NCBI GenBank assembly: GCA_018241685.1
Contig: JAFEDJ010000021.1
Coordinates: forward strand, 248,001-312,000
Direction: 5' to 3'
Length of the DNA: 64,000 nucleotides
Origin: Pseudomonadota bacterium
GTDB taxonomy: Bacteria; Pseudomonadota; Gammaproteobacteria; Burkholderiales; Rhodocyclaceae
Under the pieces are notes generated by a model. That model was not told the origin of the DNA, made no database searches, and was given only the letters and a program-made list of their open reading frames with translations. Below are positions 34,304-43,734 of the stretch, piece after piece (the first letter of the stretch is position 1; the number at the start of each line of letters is the position of its first letter). Made by a program: the position numbers and the translations under genes.

Positions 34304-34639
34304 ATGAGCACCACCGACGACACCCTGCTGGTCCTCACCAACCTGCCCGATGCCGCCGCGGCCAATACCCTCGCCGCGCTGCTGATCGAACGCCGCCTGG
34401 CCGCCTGCGTGAACATCCTGGCCCCGTGCACCTCGGTCTATCGCTGGCAGGGCGCCGTCGAGACGGCCAGCGAAGTGCCGCTGCTGATCAAGACCACCCG
34501 CGCCCGCTACGCCGAACTGCAGGCCGCGGTGCAGGAAGCCCATCCCTACGAACTTCCCGAGCTGATCGCAGTCCCTGTCACTGACGGTCTGCCCGGCTAC
34601 CTGGCCTGGGTCGCCGCCGAAACGCAGGCGGCCACCTGA
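34304..34639 (+). CDS. cutA: Divalent-cation tolerance protein CutA
   Basis: A 111-residue CutA1-type protein that forms trimers and binds copper-like cations. Family segments are LVLTNLPDAAAANTLA, LLIERRLAACVNI and the C-terminal YLAWVAAET. It starts 7 bases after the NodJ-like gene. dsbD follows after 87 bases; a cutA-dsbD neighbourhood is seen in many proteobacteria. Confidence 0.92.
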   Translation: MSTTDDTLLVLTNLPDAAAANTLAALLIERRLAACVNILAPCTSVYRWQGAVETASEVPLLIKTTRARYAELQAAVQEAHPYELPELIAVPVTDGLPGYLAWVAAETQAAT

Positions 34640-34726
34640 ACGCCTCTGGCGCCTTCTACAGCCCGAGCGCCATTTCTTGATCCATTCGCGGGGCGGCCCG
34701 GCCGTGCTGCCCCTACACTGCCGGCC

Positions 34727-36550
34727 ATGATCCGAATCCGTACCCTCCTGCTGCCCCTGCTGCTCTTCATTCTGTCCCTGCTCGGCAGCCTCGCCCACGC
34801 CGCCGAAGAGCCTCTGCCGGTCGAACAGGCCTTCCGCGTCTCCGCCCGCGCGGTGGACGACCACACCGTCGAAGTACGCTTCCAGATCGCCGACGGTTAC
34901 TACCTGTATCGCCACCGCTTCAAGTTTCAGGCCGAGGGCGTGACCTTCGGCGAACCCGCCATCCCGCCCGGCAAGCCGAAGAAAGACGACGCCTTCGGGC
35001 AGGTGGAGATCTACCGCCACGAACTGGTCGTCCCGGTGCCCATCGTCGCCGGCAAGCCGCCCTTCGAGCTGGAAGTCAGCAGCCAGGGCTGCGCCGACAT
35101 GGGCATCTGCTACCCGCCGCAGAAGCAGAGCTTCACCATCGCCGCAGCCGGCGCCGACGGCGGATCCGGCGGCTTCCTGGCCCGCGCGCTGGGCAAGGCC
35201 GAAACGCCCGCTGCCAGCGCAGCGCCGGCCTCGGCCGCTCCTGTGGCCGACAGCAGCCACGACGAATCCGGCCGCATCGCCCGCCTGCTGTCCGGCGGCA
35301 GCACCGCCACCATCCTGCTCAGCTTCTTCGGCTTCGGCCTGCTGCTGGCGCTGACGCCCTGCGTGTTCCCGATGATCCCGATCCTGTCCGGCATCATCGT
35401 CGGCCATGGCCATGCGATCACCAAGGGCCGCGCCTTCGGCCTGTCCAGCCTGTACGTGCTCGGCATGGCCCTCACCTACGCGGCCGCCGGCGTCGCCGCC
35501 GGGCTGTCCGGCACGCTGCTGTCCGCCGCACTGCAAAACCCCTGGGTACTCGGCGCCTTCTCGCTGATCTTCATCGTGCTGGCCGGCTCCATGTTCGGCT
35601 TCTACGAACTGCAGCTCCCCATCGCGCTGCAGAGCCGCCTGTCCGACACCGTCAACCATCAGGGCGGCTCGCCCGGCGGCATCCTGCTGATGGGCGCCCT
35701 GTCCGCGCTGATCGTCGGCCCCTGCGTCGCCGCACCGCTGGCCGGCGCCCTGCTCTACATCGCCAAGACCGGCAACGCCGCGCTCGGCGGCGCCGCACTG
35801 TTCATCATGGCCCTCGGCATGGGTGCCCCGCTGCTGCTCGTCGGCGTACTGGCGCGCAGCGCGCTGCCCAAGCCCGGCCCGTGGATGGAAGGGGTCAAGC
35901 GCGCCTTCGGCGTGATGCTGCTGGGCGTCGCCATCTGGCTGGTCACGCCGGTGCTGCCGAGCGTCGTGCCGATGCTGGCCTGGGCCGGCCTGCTGGTGTT
36001 CTCGGCGATCTACCTGCACGCCCTCGATCCGCTGCCGCCCCATGCCAGCGGCTGGCAGCGTTTCTGGAAGGGTTTCGGCGTGCTCGCGCTGATCGCCGGT
36101 GCGGCGCTGTTCATCGGCGCGATGGCCGGCTCCCGCGACCCTCTGCAGCCCCTCGCCATCCTGCGTGCCCAGGCCGCCGGAGCGCCCGCCGCAGCCGAAA
36201 CCAGGTTCCAGCGCGTCGCCTCGGTGGAAGAGCTCGACCAAGTCATCAAGACCTCCACCCGCCCGGTGATGCTCGACTTCTATGCGGACTGGTGCATCTC
36301 CTGCAAGGAGATGGAGCGCTTCACCTTCGCCGACCCGGCCATCGCCAAACGCCTGGCCGGCTTCCAGCTCGTGCAGGCCGACGTCACCGCCAACAACGAT
36401 GCCGACAAAGCCCTGCTCAAGCGCTTCAATCTGTTCGGCCCGCCCGGCATCATCTTCTTCAAGGCGGGCGGAGAAGAACGCCAGGATCTGCGCGTGGTCG
36501 GCTTCCAGGAAGCGGAGGTCTTTGGCAAGGTCCTCGACGCAGCGCTGTAG
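34727..36550 (+). CDS. dsbD: Thiol:disulfide interchange protein DsbD
   Basis: DsbD carries electrons from cytoplasmic thioredoxin across the membrane to periplasmic partners. The 607-residue protein has a signal peptide (cleavage near AHAAEE), an N-terminal periplasmic domain with Cys122 and Cys128 (GCADMGICYPP), a central eight-helix domain with paired cysteines in LTPCVFPMIPI and GPCVAAPL, and a C-terminal thioredoxin domain with WCISC. All three redox pairs are present. It follows cutA. A promoter for the next operon lies just beyond its stop. Confidence 0.95.
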   Translation: MIRIRTLLLPLLLFILSLLGSLAHAAEEPLPVEQAFRVSARAVDDHTVEVRFQIADGYYLYRHRFKFQAEGVTFGEPAIPPGKPKKDDAFGQVEIYRHELVVPVPIVAGKPPFELEVSSQGCADMGICYPPQKQSFTIAAAGADGGSGGFLARALGKAETPAASAAPASAAPVADSSHDESGRIARLLSGGSTATILLSFFGFGLLLALTPCVFPMIPILSGIIVGHGHAITKGRAFGLSSLYVLGMALTYAAAGVAAGLSGTLLSAALQNPWVLGAFSLIFIVLAGSMFGFYELQLPIALQSRLSDTVNHQGGSPGGILLMGALSALIVGPCVAAPLAGALLYIAKTGNAALGGAALFIMALGMGAPLLLVGVLARSALPKPGPWMEGVKRAFGVMLLGVAIWLVTPVLPSVVPMLAWAGLLVFSAIYLHALDPLPPHASGWQRFWKGFGVLALIAGAALFIGAMAGSRDPLQPLAILRAQAAGAPAAAETRFQRVASVEELDQVIKTSTRPVMLDFYADWCISCKEMERFTFADPAIAKRLAGFQLVQADVTANNDADKALLKRFNLFGPPGIIFFKAGGEERQDLRVVGFQEAEVFGKVLDAAL

Positions 36551-36590
36551 GAGCGCGGCAAAATTCTCAAGAAAATCAGCGTCGATCCGC

Positions 36591-36596
36591 TATAAT
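36591..36596 (+). promoter_or_regulatory. -10 element of the ahcY-metF promoter
   Basis: A consensus TATAAT lies 11 bases before the first stem of the SAH riboswitch, so the predicted start (about 36603) is at the head of the aptamer. No good -35 is present; CAAGAA at 36568 is the nearest at 17-base spacing. Confidence 0.6.
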
Positions 36597-36607
36597 CGCC
36601 CCCCTGA

Positions 36608-36661
36608 ATCGAGGAGCGCTGCAAGACCGCCGGGTGCAAGGCCCGCTGTCCCAGGCTCGAT
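36608..36661 (+). promoter_or_regulatory. SAH (S-adenosylhomocysteine) riboswitch upstream of ahcY
   Basis: The conserved core GAGGAGCGCTGCAA and the closing CCCAGGCTCG of the SAH riboswitch are present. ATCGAG (36608-36613) pairs with CTCGAT (36656-36661) as P1. An inner hairpin (CGGGTGCAAGGCCCG) lies between. SAH binding would switch ahcY and metF on when the toxic product accumulates. Confidence 0.92.
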
Positions 36662-36683
36662 GTCGGTGCCGCGAGGCTTTTCT

Positions 36684-36760
36684 CCGCGTCACCCGCAACC
36701 GCGCTCACCCGTCCATGCTTGTTTGCAAACCCGTGCCGGGCACGGGGAGACGCGGTGAGC
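36684..36760 (+). promoter_or_regulatory. Possible expression platform of the SAH riboswitch
   Basis: GACGCGG (36749-36755) can pair with CCGCGTC (36684-36690), while the overlapping GGTGAGC (36754-36760) can pair with GCTCACC (36703-36709). The two pairings share two bases and so compete in full. A local hairpin, CCCGTG-CCGG-CACGGG, lies between. The pattern suggests a switchable 5' leader, but there is no T-run terminator. Confidence 0.4.
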
Positions 36761-36814
36761 CATCATCCCGAGCCACGCGTAGTCCCTTCCCGGCCACATG
36801 TTCGAGGAGTTCTC

Positions 36815-38227
36815 ATGAACGCTGTGGCTGAAAAGTTCACCGATTTCGTTATTGCCGACCTGTCCCTGGCCGACTGGGGTCGCAAGGAAATCCGCATCGC
36901 CGAAACCGAAATGCCCGGCCTGATGGCCATCCGCGAGGAATTCGCCGCCAAGCAGCCGCTGAAGGGCGCGCGCATCACCGGCTCCCTGCACATGACCATC
37001 CAGACCGCAGTGCTGATCGAGACGCTGACCGCTCTCGGCGCCGAAGTGCGCTGGGCCTCGTGCAACATCTTCTCGACCCAGGACCACGCCGCCGCCGCGA
37101 TCGCCGAAAAGGGCATCCCGGTGTTCGCCGTGAAGGGCGAATCCCTCACCGACTACTGGGACTACACCCACCGCATCTTCGAGTGGGCCGACGGCGGCTA
37201 CAGCAACATGATCCTCGACGACGGCGGCGACGCGACGTTGCTGCTGCACCTGGGCGCCCGCGCCGAGCAGGATCTGTCGGTGCTGGACAACCCGGACAGC
37301 GAGGAAGCCGTGGTGCTGTTCGCCTCCATCAAGGCCAAGTTGCAACAGGATCCGACCTGGTACTCCACCCGCCTGGCGCAGGTGAAGGGCGTCACCGAGG
37401 AAACCACCACCGGCGTGCACCGCCTGTACCAGATGCACGCCAAGGGCGAGCTGAAGTTCCCGGCCATCAACGTCAATGACTCGGTCACCAAGTCCAAGTT
37501 CGACAACCTCTACGGCTGCCGCGAATCCCTGGTGGACGGCATCAAGCGCGCCACCGACGTGATGATCGCCGGCAAGATCGGCGTGGTGCTCGGCTACGGC
37601 GATGTGGGCAAGGGCTGTGCGCAATCCCTGCGCGGCCTCGGCGCCACCGTGTGGGTCACCGAAATCGACCCGATCTGCGCGCTGCAGGCAGCGATGGAAG
37701 GCTTCCGCGTGGTCACGATGGAAGACGCCGCCTCCATGGGCGACATCTTCGTCACCACCACCGGCAACGTGGGCGTGATCACCCACGACCACATGAAGGC
37801 GATGAAGAACAACGCCATCGTCTGCAACATCGGCCACTTCGACTCCGAGATCGAAGTCGCCAGCCTGCGCCAGTACGAGTGGGAGAACATCAAGCCCCAG
37901 GTCGATCACATCATCTTCCCGGACGGCAAGCGCATCATCCTGCTGGCCGAAGGCCGCCTGGTTAACCTCGGCTGCGCCACCGGCCACCCGAGCTTCGTGA
38001 TGAGCAACTCCTTCGCCAACCAGACCCTGGCCCAGATCGAGCTGTTCACCAAGCTCGAGCAGTACCCGGTCGGCGTCTACGTGCTGCCCAAGCATCTCGA
38101 CGAGATGGTGGCCCGCCTGCACCTGAAGAAGATCGGTGCCAATCTCACCGTGCTCTCCCAGGCCCAGGCCGACTACATCGGCGTGCCCGTCGCCGGCCCC
38201 TACAAGGCCGAGCACTACCGCTACTAA
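36815..38227 (+). CDS. ahcY: Adenosylhomocysteinase (SAH hydrolase)
   Basis: Splits SAH into adenosine and homocysteine, relieving inhibition of methyltransferases. The 470-residue product includes the N-terminal [20 protein letters not shown], the NAD-binding [17 protein letters not shown] and the C-terminal [17 protein letters not shown], ending in HYRY. ATG 36815 has a GAGGAG ribosome-binding site at 36804-36809. It is governed by the SAH riboswitch, and metF follows. Confidence 0.97.
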   Translation: MNAVAEKFTDFVIADLSLADWGRKEIRIAETEMPGLMAIREEFAAKQPLKGARITGSLHMTIQTAVLIETLTALGAEVRWASCNIFSTQDHAAAAIAEKGIPVFAVKGESLTDYWDYTHRIFEWADGGYSNMILDDGGDATLLLHLGARAEQDLSVLDNPDSEEAVVLFASIKAKLQQDPTWYSTRLAQVKGVTEETTTGVHRLYQMHAKGELKFPAINVNDSVTKSKFDNLYGCRESLVDGIKRATDVMIAGKIGVVLGYGDVGKGCAQSLRGLGATVWVTEIDPICALQAAMEGFRVVTMEDAASMGDIFVTTTGNVGVITHDHMKAMKNNAIVCNIGHFDSEIEVASLRQYEWENIKPQVDHIIFPDGKRIILLAEGRLVNLGCATGHPSFVMSNSFANQTLAQIELFTKLEQYPVGVYVLPKHLDEMVARLHLKKIGANLTVLSQAQADYIGVPVAGPYKAEHYRY

Positions 38228-38239
38228 GAGCTGGCCCCT

Positions 38240-38267
38240 GCCCGCCGACGCCCATGCGCCGGCGGGC
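38240..38267 (+). other. Hairpin in the ahcY-metF spacer
   Basis: GCCCGCCG (38240-38247) is complementary to CGGCGGGC (38260-38267) across a 12-base loop. It lies between the two genes without a T run, so it more likely affects transcript stability or relative expression than full termination. Confidence 0.45.
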
Positions 38268-38283
38268 CCACGAGGAAAATCCC

Positions 38284-39141
38284 GTGCCGAACAAGACTCC
38301 CTTCTCCATCGAATTCTTCCCGCCCCAGACCCTGGAAGGCGTCGAGAAGCTGCGCGCCACCCGTGCCCAGCTGGCCGTGCTGCAGCCCGAGTTCTTCTCG
38401 GTCACCTTCGGTGCCGGCGGCTCCACCCAGGCGCGCACCTTCGAAACGGTGTTCGAGATCCAGCGTGAAGGCCACCAGGCCGCGCCGCACCTGTCGTGCA
38501 TCGGCTCCACCCGCGAGCACATCCGCGAGATCCTGCTGCGCTACAAGGGCGAAGGCATCCGCCGCATCGTCGCCCTGCGTGGCGACCTGCCCTCCGGCGT
38601 CGGCGATCCGGGCGAACTGCGCTACGCCAACGAGCTGGTCGAGTTCATCCGCGCCGAGACCGGTGACCATTTCCGCATCGAAGTCGCCGCCTACCCGGAA
38701 TACCACCCCCAGGCACGCACGCCGCAGGACGACCTGCTGGCCTTCAAGCGCAAGGTGGATGCCGGCGCCGACTCGGCGATCACCCAGTACTTCTACAACC
38801 TCGACGCCTACCTGCACTTCCGCACCGAATGCGAGCGCCTCGGGGTCAACGTGCCCATCGTGCCGGGCATCATGCCGATCGTCTCGTTCTCCAAGCTGGC
38901 GCGCTTCTCCGATGCCTGCGGCGCCGAGATCCCGCGCTGGATGCGCCGCAAGTTCGAAGCCTTCGGCGACGACTCGGAATCCATCAAGGCCTTCGGCCTC
39001 GACGTGGTCAGCGAGCTGTGCGCCAAGCTGATCGAAGCCGGCGCCCCCGGGCTGCACTTCTACAGCATGAACCAGGCCGGCCCCACCATCGCCCTGTGCG
39101 AACGGCTGGGCATCGGCCAGGTCAACAACAAGCAGGGCTGA
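38284..39141 (+). CDS. metF: 5,10-methylenetetrahydrofolate reductase
   Basis: Makes 5-methyl-THF, the methyl donor for methionine synthase. The 285-residue flavoenzyme shows [26 protein letters not shown], the ALRGDLPSG loop and [12 protein letters not shown]. The GTG at 38284 is preceded by GAGGAAAA (38271-38278) and gives the family N-terminus; an ATG at 38254 lies within the intercistronic hairpin. It should share the SAH riboswitch-controlled transcript with ahcY. Confidence 0.95.
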   Translation: MPNKTPFSIEFFPPQTLEGVEKLRATRAQLAVLQPEFFSVTFGAGGSTQARTFETVFEIQREGHQAAPHLSCIGSTREHIREILLRYKGEGIRRIVALRGDLPSGVGDPGELRYANELVEFIRAETGDHFRIEVAAYPEYHPQARTPQDDLLAFKRKVDAGADSAITQYFYNLDAYLHFRTECERLGVNVPIVPGIMPIVSFSKLARFSDACGAEIPRWMRRKFEAFGDDSESIKAFGLDVVSELCAKLIEAGAPGLHFYSMNQAGPTIALCERLGIGQVNNKQG

Positions 39142-39146
39142 GCGCC

Positions 39147-39425
39147 ATGCGTGATCCCTACGAAGTCCTCGGCGTCGCGCCGAGCGCCTCGGCGGAAGTC
39201 ATCAAGACCGCCTACCGCAAGGCGGCGCGCCTCTACCATCCGGACCGCAACCCCGATCCAGGCGCCGCAGCGCGCTTCCGCGACATCCAGACGGCCTATG
39301 ATCTGCTCTCCGACGAGGCCAAGCGGCGCGACTACGACGCCCTGCGCCAGCGCAACCTCATCGACGACCCGCTGCAGGAGGCCACGTCCCTGTGGGCCTC
39401 GTACATTGAAAAGGTAATTTCTTGA
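39147..39425 (+). CDS. Stand-alone J-domain protein
   Basis: A 92-residue protein that is almost entirely a DnaJ J-domain: [13 protein letters not shown], the HPD motif in [15 protein letters not shown], and the helix [18 protein letters not shown]. It lacks the zinc-finger and C-terminal parts of DnaJ, so it should recruit DnaK (not encoded here) to a specific client. Its TGA overlaps the TTG start of the next gene, tying it to an unknown three-gene group downstream. Confidence 0.88.
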   Translation: MRDPYEVLGVAPSASAEVIKTAYRKAARLYHPDRNPDPGAAARFRDIQTAYDLLSDEAKRRDYDALRQRNLIDDPLQEATSLWASYIEKVIS

Positions 39426-39928
39426 CCTCGTTTTACTTCGAAGACATTTTCGAGCGCTACGCCAGTGAAATCGACGACCTGCGCTCCGACTCGGAAGGCA
39501 AGGACGTGCTCAAGAAGCGCGTCCGCGAGAAACACAGCGAATTCCCCTTCCTGCTCTCGATGATCGACACCGCCCCCGAGATGGTGGCCTCCGCACTGCA
39601 CGGCGCCTTCCGCTTCAGCGCGCCCAAGGCCCTGCACGCCGCCTCGCACACCGAGCCGGGCGACGGCAGCTTCCCCAACTGGGACGAACTCGCCGAATCC
39701 CTCGAACTCGCCCCGTGGGCCCAGCCGCTCGTCGAGCAGAGCCTCAAGCAGGCCGGCGGCAGCGATTTTCTCGTCACCGCCGCAGTGCTCGAATGGATGC
39801 TCGGCAGCGGCGCCATCGCCCGCGCTGCCGCCCCCAGCGCCAGTGATGAAGACGAAGACAGCGACGACCTCGGCGAAGCCGGGGAAGAGTGGCTGTCCGA
39901 ACAGGGCTTCGACGCCGTCGACCGTTAA
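39422..39928 (+). CDS. Unknown protein, second gene of the J-domain operon
   Basis: A 168-residue protein of no recognised family, starting at a TTG that overlaps the J-domain stop as TTGA. It looks mainly helical, without signal peptide or membrane segments, and ends in a very acidic stretch ([17 protein letters not shown]). The overlap and shared strand suggest that it is made together with the J-domain protein. It may be a client or adaptor, but nothing in the sequence proves it. Confidence 0.7.
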   Translation: MTSFYFEDIFERYASEIDDLRSDSEGKDVLKKRVREKHSEFPFLLSMIDTAPEMVASALHGAFRFSAPKALHAASHTEPGDGSFPNWDELAESLELAPWAQPLVEQSLKQAGGSDFLVTAAVLEWMLGSGAIARAAAPSASDEDEDSDDLGEAGEEWLSEQGFDAVDR

Positions 39929-39946
39929 TCGAAAGGTTTTCCCTCC

Positions 39947-40711
39947 ATGTCTGAGCTTGTCATCAAGCAAACCCATGCCTTGATCCAGGCCGGCGAAATC
40001 GCCGAAGCCGAAGCCAATCTCGCCGTCATCGCCGAACAGGAAGGCGACCACGCCCTGGTGGCGGTGCTCGACGAGATGGCCCCCAAGGACGTGCTGGCCG
40101 TCATGCGCGAGTTCGACGCCAGCAAGGAATCGGTCATCAACCTGCTGGTCAGCCCCGAGCAGTTCGTCCAGGCCATCCTGCTCGAACGCCAGTACGGCGA
40201 GCCCCTCGAGAAGTACGTGCCGCGCCTGCGCAACACCATGAACGCCGTCATGCACCGCACCGGCCCGTCCTGCGCCGAGGTGCTGGACTGCCTCGCCGAG
40301 CACGACGAAGGCGTGCGCCTGCTGGCCGACTACTTCATCGACCACTACGACTCCCTGCTCGCCCTCGCCTTCCACGGCGTCTTCGAACAGGAGATCGATG
40401 CCGAAAAAGCCTTCGCGCCCAAGTCTGCCATCACCTGGGACGCCGAGCGTGTGGACGAACTCGACCAGGGCCTGGAGATCGGCGACGCCGTCGAGATGGT
40501 GCGCGTGCGCATGTCCCGCTCCGAAGTGGCCGACGGCGACTGGATGGAGACCGCCTGGGTGCTGCGCCACGAATTCCAGGACACCTTCGAACTGCTCGTC
40601 ATCGAGATCCAGGACCGCCTCCAGCGCGCCGCCGAAGCCGCCCGCCTGCCGGCCGAATCCGAACCGGGCGTGCCGCGCCTGGAAGAAGACGACGAAGAAT
40701 CCGCGATCTGA
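39947..40711 (+). CDS. Unknown protein, third gene of the J-domain operon
   Basis: A 254-residue soluble protein, mostly helical, with a repeat-like N-terminal part (IKQTHALIQAGEIAEAEANL, which has a TPR-like look). It ends with an acidic tail (EEDDEESAI). No family was recognised. It starts 18 bases after the previous stop, and AAAGG lies upstream of the ATG. The acidic tail echoes that of the preceding protein. Confidence 0.7.
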   Translation: MSELVIKQTHALIQAGEIAEAEANLAVIAEQEGDHALVAVLDEMAPKDVLAVMREFDASKESVINLLVSPEQFVQAILLERQYGEPLEKYVPRLRNTMNAVMHRTGPSCAEVLDCLAEHDEGVRLLADYFIDHYDSLLALAFHGVFEQEIDAEKAFAPKSAITWDAERVDELDQGLEIGDAVEMVRVRMSRSEVADGDWMETAWVLRHEFQDTFELLVIEIQDRLQRAAEAARLPAESEPGVPRLEEDDEESAI

Positions 40712-40721
40712 TCCGACGCCC

Positions 40722-41948
40722 ATGTCCATCGATACCGCACTCGCCACCGTCGACGCCAGCCCCTATTTCGAACGGGTGCTGCGCCACGCGCTGAAGAACC
40801 ACCACGTGGATGCCGGCCGCCTGGACGGCATCCGCAAGGAAGGCGCCAAGGGCATCGTGCAGCTGGCCGCCTATTTCGGCACCGCCAACCTGCGCCCCGA
40901 GCTGGAAGCCGCCCGCAACCGGCTGGTGACCCTCGTCGGCCTGGCCCTCGAAGCGGAATCCGGTGGACGCATGGACGTCGCCACCCAACTGCTGCGCAAC
41001 AAGACGCTGCTGGCCCTCTCCAAGGCCGGCGCCGACCGCCTGCGCAAGCTCCACGCCTTGCCCAGCGAACGCCTGCTGGCCGGCCCCGAGGTGTTGCGCG
41101 AGAACGAGAAGGACTTTCTCGACAAATACACCTCGGTCACGCCGATCACCTACTCCCGCTACCTCGCCGAACGGCGCACCCGCGAGCAGCACCAGCACCA
41201 CATCGAGCTGGCCTACTGGCTGGCCGGCAAATTCGGCGTAAGCCGCGACGACGCCACCGAATGGCACGTATTCAGCGAATCGGTGATCAACAGCGCGCTG
41301 CTGATCCTCCTCAGCGAACGCAAGCCCGCCGGCTTCTTCAGCGTCGACCGCTTCATGAAGCTGCACGAAGCCGCACTCAAGAAGCGCAGCCCCGCCTTCC
41401 CGACCCTCGACACCTGGCTGGAAGACGCCCCCGCCCACCTGCGCAGCCTGATGGAGAAGGAGAAGGAGCGCTTCATCGCCAAGGTGCTGCCGGTAATCCG
41501 CGAAGTCCCCGCCACCGAGCTCTACCGCAATCAAGACCGCTTCTCCGGCCTGTTCTTCTTCGACACCAACTCGGTGCACGAGATCACCCACCACGACAAG
41601 GCCCGCGCCGAGGAATGGCAGCACATCACCGGCCGCCAGGGCGACCACACCGACGTCCAGTGCGGCGTGCTGCTGATGGTCGCCACCGGCGTCGAACCTG
41701 CCCGCAGCCTTCGCAAAAAAGATGCCCTGCAGATCTGGGACAACTTCCGCGACAAGGGCTTCGACGAACAGGCCGTCGCCCACTTCATCGAACACGTCGT
41801 CCCCTTCGAATATCAGGCCGACGTGCGCCGCATGTGGCTCGAAGACCTTGGCCCCGAAGCCCGCATGCAGCTCGACCACCACGACGAAGGCGACGTCCTC
41901 GACTACCTGCAGGACACCTGCCGCGCCAGCTGGAAAAAACGCGGCTGA
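40722..41948 (+). CDS. Unknown protein, fourth gene of the J-domain operon
   Basis: A 408-residue protein without signal peptide or membrane helices and with no recognised family. It is rich in charged residues and histidine (REQHQHHIELAYWLAGKFG; HEITHHDKARAEEWQHITG). It begins 10 bases after the preceding stop. ATG 40722 was chosen because upstream in-frame sequence overlaps the previous gene. Its conservation beyond close relatives cannot be judged from this window. Confidence 0.7.
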   Translation: MSIDTALATVDASPYFERVLRHALKNHHVDAGRLDGIRKEGAKGIVQLAAYFGTANLRPELEAARNRLVTLVGLALEAESGGRMDVATQLLRNKTLLALSKAGADRLRKLHALPSERLLAGPEVLRENEKDFLDKYTSVTPITYSRYLAERRTREQHQHHIELAYWLAGKFGVSRDDATEWHVFSESVINSALLILLSERKPAGFFSVDRFMKLHEAALKKRSPAFPTLDTWLEDAPAHLRSLMEKEKERFIAKVLPVIREVPATELYRNQDRFSGLFFFDTNSVHEITHHDKARAEEWQHITGRQGDHTDVQCGVLLMVATGVEPARSLRKKDALQIWDNFRDKGFDEQAVAHFIEHVVPFEYQADVRRMWLEDLGPEARMQLDHHDEGDVLDYLQDTCRASWKKRG

Positions 41949-42076
41949 CCCCCGGCATTACGCCAAATCCATGACGCCCCCATATCCGCAAGACATCGCT
42001 TGCGGATAAACTCCCGCCTCCAACAACCGAGAGCCGGCAGCAGACCGGCTCCGCCACCTTGTCCATGGAGACTGTC

Positions 42077-43234
42077 ATGGGATTTTCCGCCCAGGGCCTT
42101 GGCGCCCTGACCACCCTGCTCGGCAGCCTGCTGCTTGCCAGCGCCCCGCTGCACGCCGCCCCCGAAGCCCCCGCCACAACCGACACCATCCGCATCGGCC
42201 AGACTGCCGCCCTCAGCGGCCCCCTGGCCGAGCTCGGCACCGAACTGCGCGACGGCGCCGACGCCTACCTCAAGTGGATCAACAGCAAGGGCGGCATCCA
42301 CGGCAAGAAGATCGAACTCGTCAGCGAAGACGACGCCTACGTGCCTGAACGCGCGGTGCAGAACGTCAAGAAGCAGCTCGACAACGACAAGGTGCTGGCC
42401 TTCCTCGGCATCATGGGCACCGCCAACTACTGGGCCGTGATGCCGCTGCTCGACGAACGCAAGGTCCCCTCCGTCGCCCCTTTCACCGGCTCCGACGACC
42501 TGCGCAACCAGTCCTCCCCCTACACCTTCTGGGTGCGCGCCAGCTACGGCGACGAAGCCGAGAAGATCGTCCGCCAGCTCACCACCACCGGCGTCACCCG
42601 CATCGCCGTCTTCTACCAGAACGACACCCTCGGCATCTCCGGCGTGGACGGCGTCACCAAGGCCCTGCGCAAGCGCAACCTGACCATCGCCGCCAAGGGC
42701 TCCTTCGACAAGAACACCCAGGACGTCGGCCCCGCCGTGCGCAGCATCAGCGCCGCCGACCCGCAGGCGGTGATCATGTTCAGCACCTACAAGGCCACCG
42801 CCGCCTTCGTCCGGAAGCTCAAGCAGGGCGGCAGCGCTGCCCAGCTGTTCGCCGTCTCCGTCGTCGGCGTCAAAGCCCTCGCCAACGAACTCGGCCCCGA
42901 CGCCACCGGCATCGCCATCTCCCAGGTCATGCCCTACCCCGGCAACGCCGCACTGCCGCTGGTGCGCGAATTCGAAGCCCTCCCCAAGCCCCTGCAACCC
43001 AAGGCCGGCCTCACCTACACCACGCTGGAAGGCTTCATCTCCGCCAAGGTCCTCGTCGAAGGCCTGCGCCGCGCCGGCCCCCAACCCACGCGAGAAAAAC
43101 TCACCACCGCCCTCGAAAGCCTGCGCAACTACGACACCGGCGGCTACACCATCGACTTCGGCCCCGGCAAACGCCAGGGCTCCCACTTCGCCGAAGTCAC
43201 CATCCTCGGCAGCGGCGGCAAGCTGATGCACTGA
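42077..43234 (+). CDS. ABC transporter substrate-binding protein, LivK-like
   Basis: A 385-residue periplasmic binding protein of the branched-chain amino-acid/amide family. It has a signal peptide (cleavage near PLHAAPEA) and the core IRIGQTAALSGPLAELG followed by GAYLKWINSKGGIHG-like sequence. ATG 42077 has a GGAG six bases upstream and is preferred to TTG 42059 or ATG 42065. No permease or ATPase genes lie nearby, so it is an orphan receptor; such proteins can serve a distant transporter or a sensory system. Confidence 0.9.
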   Translation: MGFSAQGLGALTTLLGSLLLASAPLHAAPEAPATTDTIRIGQTAALSGPLAELGTELRDGADAYLKWINSKGGIHGKKIELVSEDDAYVPERAVQNVKKQLDNDKVLAFLGIMGTANYWAVMPLLDERKVPSVAPFTGSDDLRNQSSPYTFWVRASYGDEAEKIVRQLTTTGVTRIAVFYQNDTLGISGVDGVTKALRKRNLTIAAKGSFDKNTQDVGPAVRSISAADPQAVIMFSTYKATAAFVRKLKQGGSAAQLFAVSVVGVKALANELGPDATGIAISQVMPYPGNAALPLVREFEALPKPLQPKAGLTYTTLEGFISAKVLVEGLRRAGPQPTREKLTTALESLRNYDTGGYTIDFGPGKRQGSHFAEVTILGSGGKLMH

Positions 43235-43734
43235 GCGTCAGCAAACGCCAGCGGTGCTCGAGGGCCAGGGCCAATCGTGCTGAACCCTTCGCGCATCGCT
43301 GGAAAGCAATAGACGGACGCGCCGTCACAATCACGACACAAATCTATTGCACAATCTGGCCCACGCATGGTAGGGTGCGCCACCAATTCACAAAGAAGCC
43401 CACCACCAATCGGGGCTTCTCGTGAATTTCAATAGCGCCCATCGCGCAAGCAGCGGTAACCCTCCCATCCAGACGCAGCGTCCCGAATTTGCCAGTCATG
43501 GCGCCAACGGAACGCCCGGATGCGAAGCCTTCCTCTTCTTGAAAACAAACCGGCGGACGAGCCATAACGCGCCATCGCGTCTGGCACCGGCAAGCACGGC
43601 CTACCCACGACATCACCAGCATTCCGATTTGCTTTGTCGTGACGCCGCACTTCCGGGGTACGCCTCCGAACACGACAGGTCTTGTCCTGTCGGATCTCTC
43701 CTGCATGGCACCCGCCATCTCAAAAAATATAACT
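43235..43734. other. 500-base intergenic region at the edge of the AT-richer segment
   Basis: Between the LivK-like gene and a small ORF, base composition drops from the surroundings. Only a hairpin at 43394-43420 stands out. Overlapping ORFs on both strands lack ribosome-binding sites and recognisable features. No integrase, tRNA or direct-repeat boundary was found. Confidence 0.5.
43394..43420. terminator. Candidate bidirectional terminator hairpin
   Basis: AGAAGCCC (43394-43401) pairs perfectly with GGGCTTCT (43413-43420). Read on the minus strand the stem is followed by TTGTG, a weak T-rich tail; on the plus strand it is followed by CGTG. It would most simply end transcription coming from the LivK-like gene. 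Confidence 0.4.
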
